Positions 44,453 to 56,600 are shown, counted from the first letter of the stretch. The stretch: DNA of 64,000 nucleotides from an uncultured Bacteroidales bacterium (GCA_900546395.1 URDD01000002.1:23560-87559); one strand, 5' to 3'. Notes: generated by a model not told the origin, from the letters alone. Made by a program: numbers and translations.

Positions 44453-46747
44453 ATGAGATTCAAAACAACATTAATATTGAGCATTATGACATTGTCTGCT
44501 TGTTCTGCAGGATCAGATCCTGTTTATAAAGATGCGTCGGCCCCTGTGGAAAAAAGAGTGGAAGATCTTCTCGGAAGGATGACACTTGAGGAAAAGGTGG
44601 GTCAGATGAACCAGTTTGTCGGGATTGAGCATATAAAGACCAATGAGTCATCTCTGACTGAGGAAGAGTTGAAGAACAATACGGCTCAGGCCTTTTACCC
44701 CGGCTTTCCGGCAAAAGAGGTGGAGCGGATGACAAGAGAAGGTCTGATAGGATCGTTTCTTCATGTCATTACACTGGAAGAAGCCAATTATCTCCAGTCG
44801 CTTGCACTCCAGAGCCGTCTGTCCATCCCTGTAATTTTCGGTATAGATGCCATTCATGGCAATGCCAATGCTCCTGACAATACTGTCTATCCTACAAATA
44901 TAGGCCTTGCATCCTCTTTTGACCTTGATCTTGCGTACAGGATAGCGCGTGAGACAGCAGCTGAAATGCGTGCAATGAATATGCACTGGACATTCAATCC
45001 TAATGTAGAGGTAGCCAGAGATCCGCGTTGGGGCAGGGTTGGAGAGACATTCGGAGAAGACCCATATCTGGTTTCCCTTATGGGGGCTGAAACAGTGCGA
45101 GGGTATCAGGGGGACTTGTCATCAGATGACGTTCTGGCCTGTATCAAGCATTTCGTAGGCGGCAGCCAGCCGATAAATGGTACCAACGGTTCTCCGACAG
45201 ATCTTTCGGAAAGGACATTGCGGGAAGTCTTTTTCCCTCCGTTCCGAAAAGGAGTTGAGGCTGGCGCAATGTCGCTGATGACAGCTCATAATGAACTTAA
45301 CGGAATACCATGTCACAGCAATGACTGGCTTATGGAGGATGTTCTGAGGAAAGAATGGGGGTTTGAAGGCTTTGTGGTGAGTGACTGGATGGATATAGAA
45401 CACATACACGATCTTCATGGAACGGCGGAAAATATAAAAGAGGCTTTCTACCAGAGTATTATGGCCGGAATGGACCTCCATATGCACGGAATACACTGGA
45501 ATGAATATGTTTGCGAACTTGTGAGGGAAGGCCGTATTCCGGAGTCAAGGATAGACATGTCAGTGAGAAAGATACTGGAAATCAAATTCCGTCTCGGACT
45601 TTTCGAGCATCCTTATGCAGATCCGGAAACCACTATGGATGTGAGACTTTGCGAGAGTCATCGGCGCACAGCACTTGAAGCTGCACGCAAGTCTGTAGTT
45701 CTGCTTAAAAATGACGGTCTTCTTCCTTTGGATTCAGGAAAATACCGTAAAGTTCTTGTGACAGGAATCAATGCCGATGACCATAATATACTTGGAGACT
45801 GGAGTGCAGTCCAGAAACCTGAAAACGTGACTACAGTACTTGAAGGTCTGAGAGAGCTTTGTCCAGAAACAGACTTCGTGTTTGTTGACCAGTCTTGGGA
45901 TCCGCGCAATATGTCTGAATCCAAAGTGGAGGAGGCCGCGGATGCTGCGCGCAAGTGTGATTTGAATATTGTAGTGGCAGGCGAATATATGTTCCGCGGA
46001 AGGTGGACGGAACGGACATCAGGAGAAGATACGGACCGTTCCGACATTGATCTTGTGGGGCTTCAGAATGAGCTTATAGAGAAAGTGTCCGCTTCAGGCA
46101 AACCTACTGTGCTTGTCCTTATTTCAGGCCGACCGCTTGGAGTTCAGTGGGCTGCAGAGCACCTTCCTGCAGTGCTTAATGCGTGGGAGCCCGGCATGTA
46201 CGGAGGTCAGGCCATAGCTGAAATCCTGTACGGGAAAGTGAATCCGTCAGCCAAACTTGCCGTTACGGTTCCTCGCTCTGCAGGACAGGTCCAGATGATA
46301 TATAATCACAAGCCTTCACAGTATTTCCATCCGTATGCAGTGACACCGAGCACTCCTCTGTATCCTTTCGGGTACGGACTGTCTTATACTGAATATGAGT
46401 ATTCTGATTTAAGGACAGATACGGATACAATCGCGACAGACGGCACTGTTAAAGTAAGTGTCAACGTCAGAAATGCGGGTAAAATGGCTGGTGATGAAAT
46501 CGTACAACTTTATATCAGGGACAGGTTTTCCCAGGTAACAAGACCTGTTAAGGAGCTGAAAGATTTTGCAAGGGTTCATCTTGAACCGGGTGAAACCAGG
46601 ACTGTTGAGTTCGCAGTAACACCTGATAAATTGAGCTTCCTTGACAAGAAACTTCGTCCCATAGTGGAGCCCGGAGAGTTTATACTGATGGTAGGACCGT
46701 CTTCCGCTGACAGTGATCTGCTGAAGACAAGTTTTTGGGTTAAATGA
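44453..46747 (+). CDS. GH3 beta-glucosidase-type enzyme of the mannan locus
   Basis: 764 residues from ATG 44453 (GTG 44447 is also possible). The signal ends MTLSACSAG, a lipobox. GH3 landmarks are PNVEVARDPRWGRVGETFGE, KHFVGGSQPINGTN, nucleophile Asp in GFVVSDWMDIEH, the C-terminal alpha/beta sandwich (VVLLKNDGLLPL, LISGRPLGVQW) and a fibronectin-like tail (VNVRNAGKMAGDEIVQLYI). It would remove beta-linked glucose, or possibly mannose, from glucomannan oligosaccharides, most likely in the periplasm. A decayed near-identical copy lies at 63217-64000. It is 6 bases before the next gene. Confidence 0.92.
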   Translation: MRFKTTLILSIMTLSACSAGSDPVYKDASAPVEKRVEDLLGRMTLEEKVGQMNQFVGIEHIKTNESSLTEEELKNNTAQAFYPGFPAKEVERMTREGLIGSFLHVITLEEANYLQSLALQSRLSIPVIFGIDAIHGNANAPDNTVYPTNIGLASSFDLDLAYRIARETAAEMRAMNMHWTFNPNVEVARDPRWGRVGETFGEDPYLVSLMGAETVRGYQGDLSSDDVLACIKHFVGGSQPINGTNGSPTDLSERTLREVFFPPFRKGVEAGAMSLMTAHNELNGIPCHSNDWLMEDVLRKEWGFEGFVVSDWMDIEHIHDLHGTAENIKEAFYQSIMAGMDLHMHGIHWNEYVCELVREGRIPESRIDMSVRKILEIKFRLGLFEHPYADPETTMDVRLCESHRRTALEAARKSVVLLKNDGLLPLDSGKYRKVLVTGINADDHNILGDWSAVQKPENVTTVLEGLRELCPETDFVFVDQSWDPRNMSESKVEEAADAARKCDLNIVVAGEYMFRGRWTERTSGEDTDRSDIDLVGLQNELIEKVSASGKPTVLVLISGRPLGVQWAAEHLPAVLNAWEPGMYGGQAIAEILYGKVNPSAKLAVTVPRSAGQVQMIYNHKPSQYFHPYAVTPSTPLYPFGYGLSYTEYEYSDLRTDTDTIATDGTVKVSVNVRNAGKMAGDEIVQLYIRDRFSQVTRPVKELKDFARVHLEPGETRTVEFAVTPDKLSFLDKKLRPIVEPGEFILMVGPSSADSDLLKTSFWVK

Positions 46748-46753
46748 TGTATT

Positions 46754-47869
46754 ATGAATAAGATTTTAGTGAATTTCTTGGCAGGGACAGTCCTGTTGCT
46801 GCCCGGTTGTACCGACAGAGCGGAATATCCTCACCTTGACCATAATGCAGTAAAACTGCTTTCAAAAATGGAGGTTTCGGCCACGGAAGGAAAAATTATG
46901 TACGGTCATCAGGACGATCTGATGTACGGTCATACATGGAGAGCAGGGGAAGAGGCGACGCTCGGCCGTTCGGATGTGAAAGAAGCGTGCGGTGACTATC
47001 CTGCTGTATTGGGAATGGATTTGGGAGGTATTGAACTGCAGAATGAAAGAAATCTGGACGGATGCCTTTTCAGCCATATAAGGGATGCCGCCGTTTCACA
47101 TTATGAGAAGGGAGGAATAGTTACATTTTCCTGGCATATCGCCAATCCTCTGACAGGAGGGGATTCCTGGGATATCTCCTCTAAAGAAACGGTACCCTCT
47201 ATCCTTGAAGCTGGTGCAAAACATGAACAGTTCAGGCAATGGCTTTCAAGATGTGCTGATTTCCTATCGTCTTTGAAAGACAGCAGTGGAGAGACTGTCC
47301 CTGTTATATTCAGACCTTGGCACGAACATACGGGAAGCTGGTTCTGGTGGGGCAGGGACTTGTGTTCTGTAGAGCAGTACAAGGCTTTATGGACAATGAC
47401 ATTTGATTATATGACTAAGGAAAGAGGCCTGAAAAATCTCATCTGGTCATATTCTCCCGGAGCCGGTACTGATGCTGCAGGCTATATGGAACGCTATCCT
47501 GGTGACAGCATGGTAGATATGTTGGGTCTTGACTGCTATCAGTATGGAGAATTGCCGGAGTCTAATCGTGCATATGCAAAGCAGCTTGATGAGACATTGT
47601 CATTTATATCATTGATAGGAAAAGAGCATTCCAAGCCTGTGGCTCTTACTGAAACAGGCCTTGAATCCATATCTGAGCCAAAGTGGTGGACGGAAGTCCT
47701 GTATCCTGTGATAGAAAAATATTCTCTGGTCTATGTCCTGACCTGGAGAAATGCCTGGGATCGGCCTGAGCATTATTATGCGCCGTGGCCCGGTTCTCCT
47801 GACGAAAGTGATTTCAAGGATTTTTACGCATTGCCGCGTACTGTTTTTCTCAGCGAATTGAATAATTAA
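46754..47869 (+). CDS. GH26 beta-mannanase/mannobiohydrolase lipoprotein
   Basis: 371 residues. The signal ends VLLLPGCTD. The GH26 domain fills the protein: YGHQDDLMYGHTW near the start, acid/base Glu in FRPWHEHTGSWFWWGRD and nucleophile Glu in ALTETGLESIS. It lacks the extra domain of the GH26 at 43022-44434. In known Bacteroides mannan loci one GH26 acts outside and one inside the periplasm; some of the latter release mannobiose. That division is inference here, supported by the need for mannobiose by the epimerase and GH130. The GH130 gene starts 26 bases later. Confidence 0.88.
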   Translation: MNKILVNFLAGTVLLLPGCTDRAEYPHLDHNAVKLLSKMEVSATEGKIMYGHQDDLMYGHTWRAGEEATLGRSDVKEACGDYPAVLGMDLGGIELQNERNLDGCLFSHIRDAAVSHYEKGGIVTFSWHIANPLTGGDSWDISSKETVPSILEAGAKHEQFRQWLSRCADFLSSLKDSSGETVPVIFRPWHEHTGSWFWWGRDLCSVEQYKALWTMTFDYMTKERGLKNLIWSYSPGAGTDAAGYMERYPGDSMVDMLGLDCYQYGELPESNRAYAKQLDETLSFISLIGKEHSKPVALTETGLESISEPKWWTEVLYPVIEKYSLVYVLTWRNAWDRPEHYYAPWPGSPDESDFKDFYALPRTVFLSELNN

Positions 47870-47894
47870 GAATTAGAAATAAAACGTATTTGAA

Positions 47895-49055
47895 ATGAAC
47901 TACGATGAAAGACTTGATTGGTTGAAGAGTAATTATGAAGCTCTTATAACAAGAAAAAATGAACCATTGGAGGGGAACGGCATATATTGCAGATACAAGT
48001 ATCCGGTACTTACAGGAGAGCATGCACCTCTTTTCTGGAGATATGATTTTGACCGGAATGACAATCCTTTCCTTATGGAAAGGTTCGGAATCCATGCCAC
48101 ATTCAATTCAGGAGCCATAAAGTGGAACGGCAAATATATTCTTGCAGTAAGAGTGGAAGGGGCGGACAGAAAATCTTTTTTTGCCATAGCCGAAAGTCCA
48201 AACGGTGTTGACAACTTCCGCTTTTGGGACTATCCGGTCTCTCTCCCTGATTATGGAGTGCCTGCCACCAATGTGTATGATATGAGACTTACAGCACACG
48301 AGGACGGATGGATTTACGGTATTTTCTGCGTGGAAAGAAAGGATCCTGATGCTCCGGAAGGAGATTTGTCATCAGCTGTAGCCGCAGCAGGAGTCGCAAG
48401 GACAAAAGATTTGAAAACCTGGGAAAGACTTCCTGATATGGAGTCAAAGTCCCAGCAACGCAATGTCGTCCTGCATCCGGAATTTGTAAACGGCAAGTAT
48501 GCGCTTTATACCAGGCCGCAGGATGGTTTCATTGATGCCGGAACAGGTGGAGGAATAGGTTGGGCTCTGGTTGATGATATGACACATGTGCAGATAAAGG
48601 AAGAGAAAATTATAAATGCAAGGCATTACCACACTATTAAAGAACAGAAAAACGGGGAAGGTCCTGCTCCTATAAAGACATCCAGGGGATGGCTTCATCT
48701 CGCACACGGTGTACGCGGATGTGCTTCCGGACTTAGATATGTGCTTTATCTCTATGTGACTTCTCTTGAAGACCCATCAAAGGTAATCGCTGAGCCTGGC
48801 GGCTTCTTCCTTGTTCCGGAAGGGGAGGAATATGTCGGTGATGTGATGAATGTGCTTTTTTCTAACGGATGGATTGCCGATGAAGATGGAAAAGTCTATA
48901 TTTACTATGCGTCTTGCGATACGCGTATGCATGTGGCAGTGTCATCTGTAGATAAGCTTTTGGACTATTGTTTCAATACAGAGCCGGACGGATATACTAC
49001 TACTGACTCGGTAAAGAGACTTAACAGATTGATTGATAAGAATTTGAAAAAATGA
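47895..49055 (+). CDS. GH130 4-O-beta-D-mannosyl-D-glucose phosphorylase
   Basis: 386 residues with no signal peptide, so cytoplasmic. The GH130 five-bladed propeller is seen in [34 protein letters not shown] (the Asp is the likely catalytic acid) and [13 protein letters not shown]. Size and start ([20 protein letters not shown]) fit subfamily 1, which splits mannosyl-glucose with phosphate into mannose-1-phosphate and glucose. It works after the epimerase at 29773-30975. The 3' end overlaps the transporter gene by 4 bases (ATGA). Confidence 0.92.
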   Translation: MNYDERLDWLKSNYEALITRKNEPLEGNGIYCRYKYPVLTGEHAPLFWRYDFDRNDNPFLMERFGIHATFNSGAIKWNGKYILAVRVEGADRKSFFAIAESPNGVDNFRFWDYPVSLPDYGVPATNVYDMRLTAHEDGWIYGIFCVERKDPDAPEGDLSSAVAAAGVARTKDLKTWERLPDMESKSQQRNVVLHPEFVNGKYALYTRPQDGFIDAGTGGGIGWALVDDMTHVQIKEEKIINARHYHTIKEQKNGEGPAPIKTSRGWLHLAHGVRGCASGLRYVLYLYVTSLEDPSKVIAEPGGFFLVPEGEEYVGDVMNVLFSNGWIADEDGKVYIYYASCDTRMHVAVSSVDKLLDYCFNTEPDGYTTTDSVKRLNRLIDKNLKK

Positions 49056-50434
49056 CTGGAAAAACAGGACTGACAGAGAAAATCGGCTATGGTTTGGGAG
49101 ATATGTCTTCCTCAATGTTCTGGAAGATATTTTCCTACTATCTGCCGTTTTTCTATTCCAATGTTTTCGGACTGTCACTTGCACACGCAGGGACACTCCT
49201 TCTGATAACCAAACTGTATGACGCTGTCTCTGACCCTGTTATGGGAGCAATAGCTGACAGGACAGAAACCAGATGGGGCAAGTACAGACCTTATCTTCTC
49301 TGGTGCGCATTGCCCTTTGCCATAGCCGGAGTGCTGACATTCACTACTCCGGATACCGGCTACGGATTCAAGCATATGTTTGCGTATGTGACCTATCTTA
49401 TTATGATGACAGCATATACGGCAATCAATGTCCCTTACGGGGCGATGCTTGGTGTGATCACTCCTGATTCGAGGGAAAAGACTGTGTTTTCGTCATACAG
49501 GATGTTTTTCGCCTATGCCGGAAGCTTTGTTGCTCTCGCTATCTTCGAGCCTTTGCAGAATTTTTTCAGGACAGGATGGGGTGAAGGAGTCAGTGTCGGG
49601 ACTTCCTGGCAGTATTCTATGGTGGTTGTAGGTTTGCTATGCGCTGTCCTTTTCATTCTGTGTTTTGCCATGACTAAAGAGAGGGTGAAGATTCCGGTCT
49701 CAGAAGAAAAGGAAAGTTCCATACTCAAGGATCTCAGATGCCTTGCTTCCAACCGTCCTTGGTGGATTCTTCTCGGAGCGGCTATCGGCATCCTGCTGTT
49801 CAATTCTATCAGAGGAGGGGCGGCTGCATATTATTTCAAGGATGTAGTAGGAGCAGGAGCAATCTTTACTTGCGGGGTCTATCTTGCGGTAGGAGAGGTG
49901 GCCAATATGGCCGGTGTCGCGCTGGCTGTTCCTCTTTCTGATAAAATAGGCAAGAAATCATCATATATGTTTTCGCTTATAGTAGCGGCAGTACTCAGTT
50001 TATTCATATTTTTCATCCCTGACACGACTGCGGGAATGTGGATTCTGATGGTTCTGCAGATACTTATAAGTATTGCGACAGGGGTGACCTTGCCTCTGTT
50101 GTGGAGTATGTTCGCTGATATTGCGGACTATTCCGAATATAAAAACGGAAATGCTTCCACAGGACTCATATTTTCATCGTCTTCCATGGCTCAGAAATTC
50201 GGAGGGGCATTTGGCAGTGCGTTGATTCTGTGGGTTCTTGCCGCTTTCGGATATGATACTTCAGAAGCTGCCGTACAGACAGCGGGAACTGTCGGCGGTC
50301 TGAAAGCCATGATGAGCTGTATTCCTGCGGCCGGAGCTTTTATGGCTGCTGCAGTAGTGGCGTTTTATCCGTTGACAGAAAAGAAAATGAGTGAAATATC
50401 GTCTGCTCTTGCAGCACGGAGAAATAATAATTGA
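49052..50434 (+). CDS. GPH/MFS-family sugar symporter
   Basis: 460 residues, about twelve membrane segments. The start [20 protein letters not shown] and [25 protein letters not shown] are typical of glycoside-pentoside-hexuronide cation symporters (MelB/XynB type). It would move mannobiose or short oligosaccharides from periplasm to cytoplasm with Na+ or H+. It overlaps the GH130 gene by 4 bases, which fits delivery of substrate to the epimerase-phosphorylase pair. Confidence 0.93.
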   Translation: MTGKTGLTEKIGYGLGDMSSSMFWKIFSYYLPFFYSNVFGLSLAHAGTLLLITKLYDAVSDPVMGAIADRTETRWGKYRPYLLWCALPFAIAGVLTFTTPDTGYGFKHMFAYVTYLIMMTAYTAINVPYGAMLGVITPDSREKTVFSSYRMFFAYAGSFVALAIFEPLQNFFRTGWGEGVSVGTSWQYSMVVVGLLCAVLFILCFAMTKERVKIPVSEEKESSILKDLRCLASNRPWWILLGAAIGILLFNSIRGGAAAYYFKDVVGAGAIFTCGVYLAVGEVANMAGVALAVPLSDKIGKKSSYMFSLIVAAVLSLFIFFIPDTTAGMWILMVLQILISIATGVTLPLLWSMFADIADYSEYKNGNASTGLIFSSSSMAQKFGGAFGSALILWVLAAFGYDTSEAAVQTAGTVGGLKAMMSCIPAAGAFMAAAVVAFYPLTEKKMSEISSALAARRNNN

Positions 50435-50435
50435 T

Positions 50436-53400
50436 ATGAGGAATATATTCATTTCCATTGTAGTTTTGATATGCTCGTCCTTTACAGCCGGGGCGGCTCC
50501 TTCAGGAACCCCTGTAAGCAACAACGGCTGGCTTTCAGTAGAAGGGACTATGCTTGTAAATGAGCAGGGAACGCCTGCCGTATTGGCCGGAGTCAGTCTC
50601 GGATGGCACAACCTGTGGCCAAGATTCTATAACGAAGGTGTGGTACGACATCTTGCTCAGGATTGGAAATGCAGCGTAATCAGAGCATCAATCGGTGCCG
50701 AAATAGAAGGAAATTTTGCAGATGACCCTGAGCATGCCTTATCATGCCTTTTTTCTGTTGCAGATGCGGCTATCGAGCAGGGAATCTATGTGATAGTGGA
50801 TTGGCACGCACATAAACTCCGGCTTGATGAGGCCGAGAGGTTCTTTATGGCAGCAGTCGAGCGCTATAAAGGAGTACCCAATGTAATTTACGAAGTATTT
50901 AATGAGCCTGTCGAAGACAGTTGGGAAGACGTAAAGGCTTATTCCGAGAAAATCATAAGCCTGATCAGATCTGTGGAGCCAAAGGCTCTTGTACTCGTAG
51001 GGTCGCCTCATTGGGATCAGGATGTCCATATCGCTGCAGACAACCCTATCAAAGGAGTCGATAATATTATGTACACGCTTCATTTCTATGCCGGGACTCA
51101 CGATTCTTATTTGAGGGAGAGGGCTGATTATGCCTTGTCAAAGGGACTTCCTGTTTTCGTGTCCGAGTGTGCAGGAATGAATGCAGACGGAGACGGGCCT
51201 CTTGATATGGAAGAGTGGAACAGATGGACAGAGTGGATGGATGAAAATGGCTTGAGCCGGGTTATGTGGTCTGTGTCGGACAAGAACGAGACGTGCTCGA
51301 TGCTTCTTCCGTCGGCTTCATCTGCCGGACCATGGAAAGATGCAGTGGTGAAACCATGGGGAAAAGCAGTGAAAGAGACGCTGGAGACATTTGGCCGTAA
51401 AAATAACACTCTTGAACATATTTCGACACCCGGCCTTTCTCTCGTGATAGACGCTCCAAAAGGAAAGGGCTTGGGTATAAGATATTTCGGGCGAAGAATA
51501 AGTGCTTCGGATATTGCATCCCTGCCGGCTTCAGGGGCCGGCTTTCATGATGCTTATCCGGCATACGGGATGAATTGTCCTTCAGGGGCTGCGATAGAAG
51601 TATGTCATAATGACGGAAACAAGACACTGGATATGGCTGTAGAAAAGGTTTCCGTAGAGAGAGACTCCGTGACTGTCACCACAAGAGTCACTTTAAAAGA
51701 CAGGTTTTATCCGTTTTTTGTTGATGTCTGCTGGAAAGCCTGGCAGGATTGTGACATGATTCAGACTTGGACTGAAATCAGAAATATGGAAAAGAAGACA
51801 GTCGTGCTTGACAAGTTCGCTTCCGGCGTCCTTCCTGTCAGACGAGGTGATGTATGGGTATCTCACCTTTACGGCTCTTGGGCCAATGAAGGGATAGTCT
51901 CATGTGAGCCTCTTCTTCCGGGAGTAAAAATGATAGAAAACAAAGATGGTATAAGAAATGCGCATACGTCGCATGCCGAGGTAATGATTTCTCTTGACGG
52001 GAAACCTGAAGAAAATACGGGAGATGTTATCGGAGCTGCTTTATGTTACAGCGGAAACTATTTCCTGAAATTCTATACAGGTGATACGGATTATCATTCT
52101 TTCCATGCCGGAATAAATCCGGATGCATCGGAATATCCTCTTTCTTCCGGAGAGACATTCGTCACCCCTCCTCTTGCGCTGACATATAGCGGAGAAGGAT
52201 TGAGCGGAGTCAGCCGTAATTTTCACAGGTGGGCAAGAAAATATTCATTGGCACACGGCGATAAGGAAAGGAAAATCTTGCTCAACAGTTGGGAAGGGGT
52301 CTATTTCGATATTAATCAGGAGGGAATGGATCAGATGATGGCGGATATAGCTTCGATGGGAGGTGAACTTTTTGTTATGGATGACGGCTGGTTTGGAGAC
52401 AAGTATCCGAGAAATGTAGATAATTCCTCACTTGGAGACTGGACCGTCGATACAAGAAAACTACCCGACGGTATTGATGGCCTTCTTGCTGATGCACGCA
52501 GACACGGTATCGGGTTCGGGATCTGGATTGAGCCGGAAATGACCAACAATATCAGCGAACTTTACGAGAAGCATCCTGACTGGGTTTTGAAAGCTTCCAA
52601 CAGAGAACCTGTTACAGGTCGCGGAGGTACACAGCTTGTACTGGATCTGGCCAACCCTGAAGTTCAGGATTTCGTATTTGGAGTGGTTGACGGACTTTTG
52701 TCAAAATGGCCTGAAATCGAATATATTAAGTGGGATGCCAATATGTCGGTTATGGAACATGGCTCCATGTATCTTCCCGAAAAGGAACAGACTAAACTGT
52801 ATATTGAATACCATAGAGCTCTGGCATCCGTATGTGACAGAATCAGGGCAAAATATCCGGATGTTACTATCCAGGCTTGTGCTTCAGGAGGAGGAAGGGC
52901 AAATTACGGTATTCTTCCATGGTTTGACGAATTTTGGGTAAGTGACAATACTGATGCACTCCAAAGGATATACATGCAGTGGGGTACTTCTTATTTCTTT
53001 CCGGCAATAGCAATGGCCTCACATATCAGTGCCGCTCCGAACCATCAGACATTCAGGACTATACCTCTTAAGTACAGGATAGATGTAGCCATGAGCGGTA
53101 GGCTTGGTATGGAGATTCAGCCAAAGAATATGACAGAAGAGGAGAAAACTCTTTGCAGCAAGGCTATCGCAGAGTACAAACTCATTCGTCCTGTCGTACA
53201 GTTCGGGGATATTTATCGTCTGGTCTCTCCGTATGATGATAAAGGAGCAGCTGCCATGATGTATTGTTCTCCGGAAAAGGACCGGGCTGTGTTTTATTGG
53301 TGGAAGCTTGAGCATTTTTGTAACCAGCATCTTCCGAGGGTGAAGATGGCGGGTCTTGATCCTGATGCAAGATACCGTGTCCGTGAACTTGTGCGTATTG

Positions 53401-53549
53401 ACAACGAGCCTCTTGCATTTGAGGGGAAAATCTTTACCGGAGAGTTCCTTATGACGTCCGGTCTTGAAATTCCATATACTCATAAGGTTGACTATCATAA
53501 ACAGAATGACTGGTCAAGCAGAGTCTTATATTTGGAAGCTGTCAGGTAA
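50436..53549 (+). CDS. Fused GH5_2-type glucanase and GH36 alpha-galactosidase
   Basis: 1037 residues from ATG 50436, with a type I signal (SSFTAGAAPSG), so periplasmic or secreted. Residues about 20-325 are GH5, closest to subfamily 2: LAGVSLGWHNLWPRFYNEG, DWHAHKL, acid/base Glu in IYEVFNEPVED, TLHFYAGTHDS, nucleophile Glu in FVSECAGMNADG and MWSVSDKNE. Residues about 340-1037 are GH36: the N-terminal beta domain, then DDGWFGD, nucleophile Asp in YIKWDANMS, CASGGGRAN and acid/base Asp in WVSDNTDAL. All visible catalytic residues are present in both halves. It would cut glucose-containing backbones and remove alpha-galactose branches. It follows the symporter gene by one base. Confidence 0.88.
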   Translation: MRNIFISIVVLICSSFTAGAAPSGTPVSNNGWLSVEGTMLVNEQGTPAVLAGVSLGWHNLWPRFYNEGVVRHLAQDWKCSVIRASIGAEIEGNFADDPEHALSCLFSVADAAIEQGIYVIVDWHAHKLRLDEAERFFMAAVERYKGVPNVIYEVFNEPVEDSWEDVKAYSEKIISLIRSVEPKALVLVGSPHWDQDVHIAADNPIKGVDNIMYTLHFYAGTHDSYLRERADYALSKGLPVFVSECAGMNADGDGPLDMEEWNRWTEWMDENGLSRVMWSVSDKNETCSMLLPSASSAGPWKDAVVKPWGKAVKETLETFGRKNNTLEHISTPGLSLVIDAPKGKGLGIRYFGRRISASDIASLPASGAGFHDAYPAYGMNCPSGAAIEVCHNDGNKTLDMAVEKVSVERDSVTVTTRVTLKDRFYPFFVDVCWKAWQDCDMIQTWTEIRNMEKKTVVLDKFASGVLPVRRGDVWVSHLYGSWANEGIVSCEPLLPGVKMIENKDGIRNAHTSHAEVMISLDGKPEENTGDVIGAALCYSGNYFLKFYTGDTDYHSFHAGINPDASEYPLSSGETFVTPPLALTYSGEGLSGVSRNFHRWARKYSLAHGDKERKILLNSWEGVYFDINQEGMDQMMADIASMGGELFVMDDGWFGDKYPRNVDNSSLGDWTVDTRKLPDGIDGLLADARRHGIGFGIWIEPEMTNNISELYEKHPDWVLKASNREPVTGRGGTQLVLDLANPEVQDFVFGVVDGLLSKWPEIEYIKWDANMSVMEHGSMYLPEKEQTKLYIEYHRALASVCDRIRAKYPDVTIQACASGGGRANYGILPWFDEFWVSDNTDALQRIYMQWGTSYFFPAIAMASHISAAPNHQTFRTIPLKYRIDVAMSGRLGMEIQPKNMTEEEKTLCSKAIAEYKLIRPVVQFGDIYRLVSPYDDKGAAAMMYCSPEKDRAVFYWWKLEHFCNQHLPRVKMAGLDPDARYRVRELVRIDNEPLAFEGKIFTGEFLMTSGLEIPYTHKVDYHKQNDWSSRVLYLEAVR

Positions 53550-53629
53550 GAAACAGTTTGAAAATTTTAAAAAATTTAGTAAAAGCTTCTTGGAAAGAAT
53601 TACTTGCGAAACTTGATAAGAATGAAATA

Positions 53630-56600
53630 ATGTTTGTAAAGTGCGGTTTTTATATAAGGATGGTTGCAGCTGTGGCTTTGGCAGCAGTTGCAACCATATG
53701 CTTTTCAGTCACAGATGCTTCAGCCTGGCCTTTGAAAGCAGATATGGAGAGTCCTGAGCCTCGCAGTGATATAAATGAAGCAAGATTCAGGAAGCGGATA
53801 TCTCTGGCAGGGGAATGGGACAGCAGTCTGGGTAGATGCACACTTCCCGGTACAACGGATGAGAACCGGTTGGGGCCGGGCAATCATGACAGGTCGGAAA
53901 CAGGTGCACTGACCAGACTTTATCCATATAGAGGAAAAGTCCTTTATACGAGGAATGTATTTATACCTGATTCATTCTCGGGGAAAAGACTGAGGCTGGT
54001 AATGGAAAGGACAAAACCAAGCATCTTATTTGTCGATGGTGTTGAACTTGGCCGGAGAAACAGCCTGTGTGTGCCTCATATTTATGATTTGCCGGAAATG
54101 ACTCCGGGAGATCATCTCATTTCCGTCTCGGTCGACAACTCTGAAGGTGTCCTTCCCCGGGAATTGTCAAATTCTCATGCATTGAGTGAGTCAACACAGA
54201 CCGACTGGAATGGTATAATCGGCGATTTTTTCATTGAGGCCAGGGATTCTGTATGCATAGCATCCGTTCAGGTTTATCCTGATATTGATAACATGAGTGC
54301 TAAAGTAAAAGTGAAAATCCTTTCGCATAAGGATATTCGTGCAGAAGTGGAAGTATCTGCTTCTTATGATTCCGAATCAGGACGGATTTCAGGTAAGAGG
54401 ACTGGAAAGAGAAGGGAAGGTTCTGTCGGAACGGGAATTTCCCGGACGGCAGAATTGTGCAAGGGGGAAAATATATTGGAATATACAGTGGATGTGAGTG
54501 ATGATTTCCGTCTCTGGAGCGAATTTCATCCGTCTGTATGTCTGTTCAATGTAAGAGTCGGGACAGAGGACTGTTTTGACCAGATGACAGTCCAATCCGG
54601 TATGCGGGATTTTTCAGTGTCAGGTACTTCCTTTACAATCAATTCATTCAAAACTTTTCTTAGAGGAAAGCACGATGCCTGTGTCTTTCCTCTAACTGGT
54701 TATCCTCCGATGGATGCTCGCGAATGGCGGAAGATTTTTTCGATTGCACGGCAATACGGGATAAATCATTACCGTTTTCACTCCTGGATACCACCCCGTG
54801 CTGCTTTTGATGCTGCTGACAAGGAAGGTGTATATTTGCAGATAGAACTTCCGCTTTGGGGAGAAGTCGCAAGGAAAAATACAGAGTTGAATTCATATCT
54901 GCTTGAAGAGGGACGGCGTGCTGTGGAAGAATATGGAAACCACCCTTCCTTTGTGATGATGTCCCTTGGAAATGAACTTCATGGCGATACATCTCTGATG
55001 AGGGAGTGGGTAGATACTTTGCGTTCTCTTGACAGCAGACATCTTTATTGTTTCGGCTCTAACAACAGTCTGGGATGGGACGGACCCCAGGAAGGAGAAG
55101 ATTTCTTTGTCGCATGCAGAGTCGGATGGGGTGAAGGCTATTCTTCTCAAGTGAGGACAACATTTGCTTATGTGGATGCTGAAAAAGGAGGCATATTGAA
55201 CAATACTCGTCCGGGAACGGCAGGAAACTATGCCTCAGCCATAGCTAAATCTCCTATACCCGTGATAAGTCATGAGAACTGCCAGTTTCAGAGCTATCCT
55301 GATTTTACGCAGATAGACAAATATAAGGGAGTGCTTTACCCGTACAACCTGGAGATTTTCAGAGACAGGCTTGAAAAAAACGGGATGTCCGGTCAGGCAG
55401 AAACTTTTTCAAATGCTTCAGGAAAGTTTGCGGCTGAATGTTACAAGGCAGATTTGGAATATGCTTTCCGTACTCCGGGATTCGGAGGATTTCAGATGCT
55501 TGATTTACAGGATTATCCCGGGCAGGGAACGGCTTTGGTGGGCCTTCTGGATGCATTTATGGACAGCAAGGGTGTAATTTCCCCTGAAGAGTTCCGTTCG
55601 TTCTGCGCTCCTGTAGTGCTTCTGGCTTCTTTCAATGATTATTGTCTCACTGCGTCCGATGATTTGAATGCTTGTATTTCAGTGGCAGCATATGAGGAAA
55701 ATGATTTCGTACGGCCGCTTTCATGGTCTGTGCGTATTGAAGAAGTCCGCAGTATGTCAAGCGGTACCGTCAATCCTGAAGATTATTTGCCGTCTGAAAT
55801 GTTCAAGTCAGGATTTCCGGTGCTCGCTTCCGGAAGATTCTATGCAAAGGTCGCTCAGGGACAGGTCTCAAAGGTCGGAGATATTTCTGTTCCATTGTCA
55901 TCATTGCCGGATTACGGTATGAGCTATACTTTGATATTACATCTTGAGTCGGGAGAATATTCCAATGATTACAGGTTCTGGGTTTATCCTGACTGGAGGC
56001 GGCTCGAAGGAAAAGCAAATCTTTCCTGGAGGAATGACCTTGAAAACAAAGGGGTAATGCTTTCGGACAGACTCGACGGAGAGATGAAGGAACTATTGGA
56101 ATCAGGCAAGTCTGTCCTTTTGCTTCCGGATATGAAGACAGTGGAAGAAAATACAGCAGGCGGACTTTTTACCCCGGACTTCTGGAATTGGACAATGTTC
56201 AGGACGATATCGGAAAATGCAGGAAAGGAAGTGTCACCTGGTACGCTGTCTGTATTGAACGACCCGAATCATCCGTTGTTCAACGGGTTTCCGTGCAGAG
56301 GTTACAGTCAGTGGCAGTGGTGGAGTATAACGAGGAATTCAAGGCCTCTCATTCTTGATGATTTGCAGGATTATGTGCCTGTAGTACAGGTTATAGACAA
56401 TGTTGAACGGGCACATAAACTTGGCATAGTATCTGAATTTTCCGTGGGAAAAGGAAAACTGATGATATGTATGACTGATTTGGATGCATTGGCCGGCACT
56501 CCGGAAGGTGACGCTTTTCTGGCATCACTTGTCCGATATCTTTCTTCTGAAGATTTTCATCCGTCATATAAGGTCACTATAGAAGAACTTTGCCGTATCC

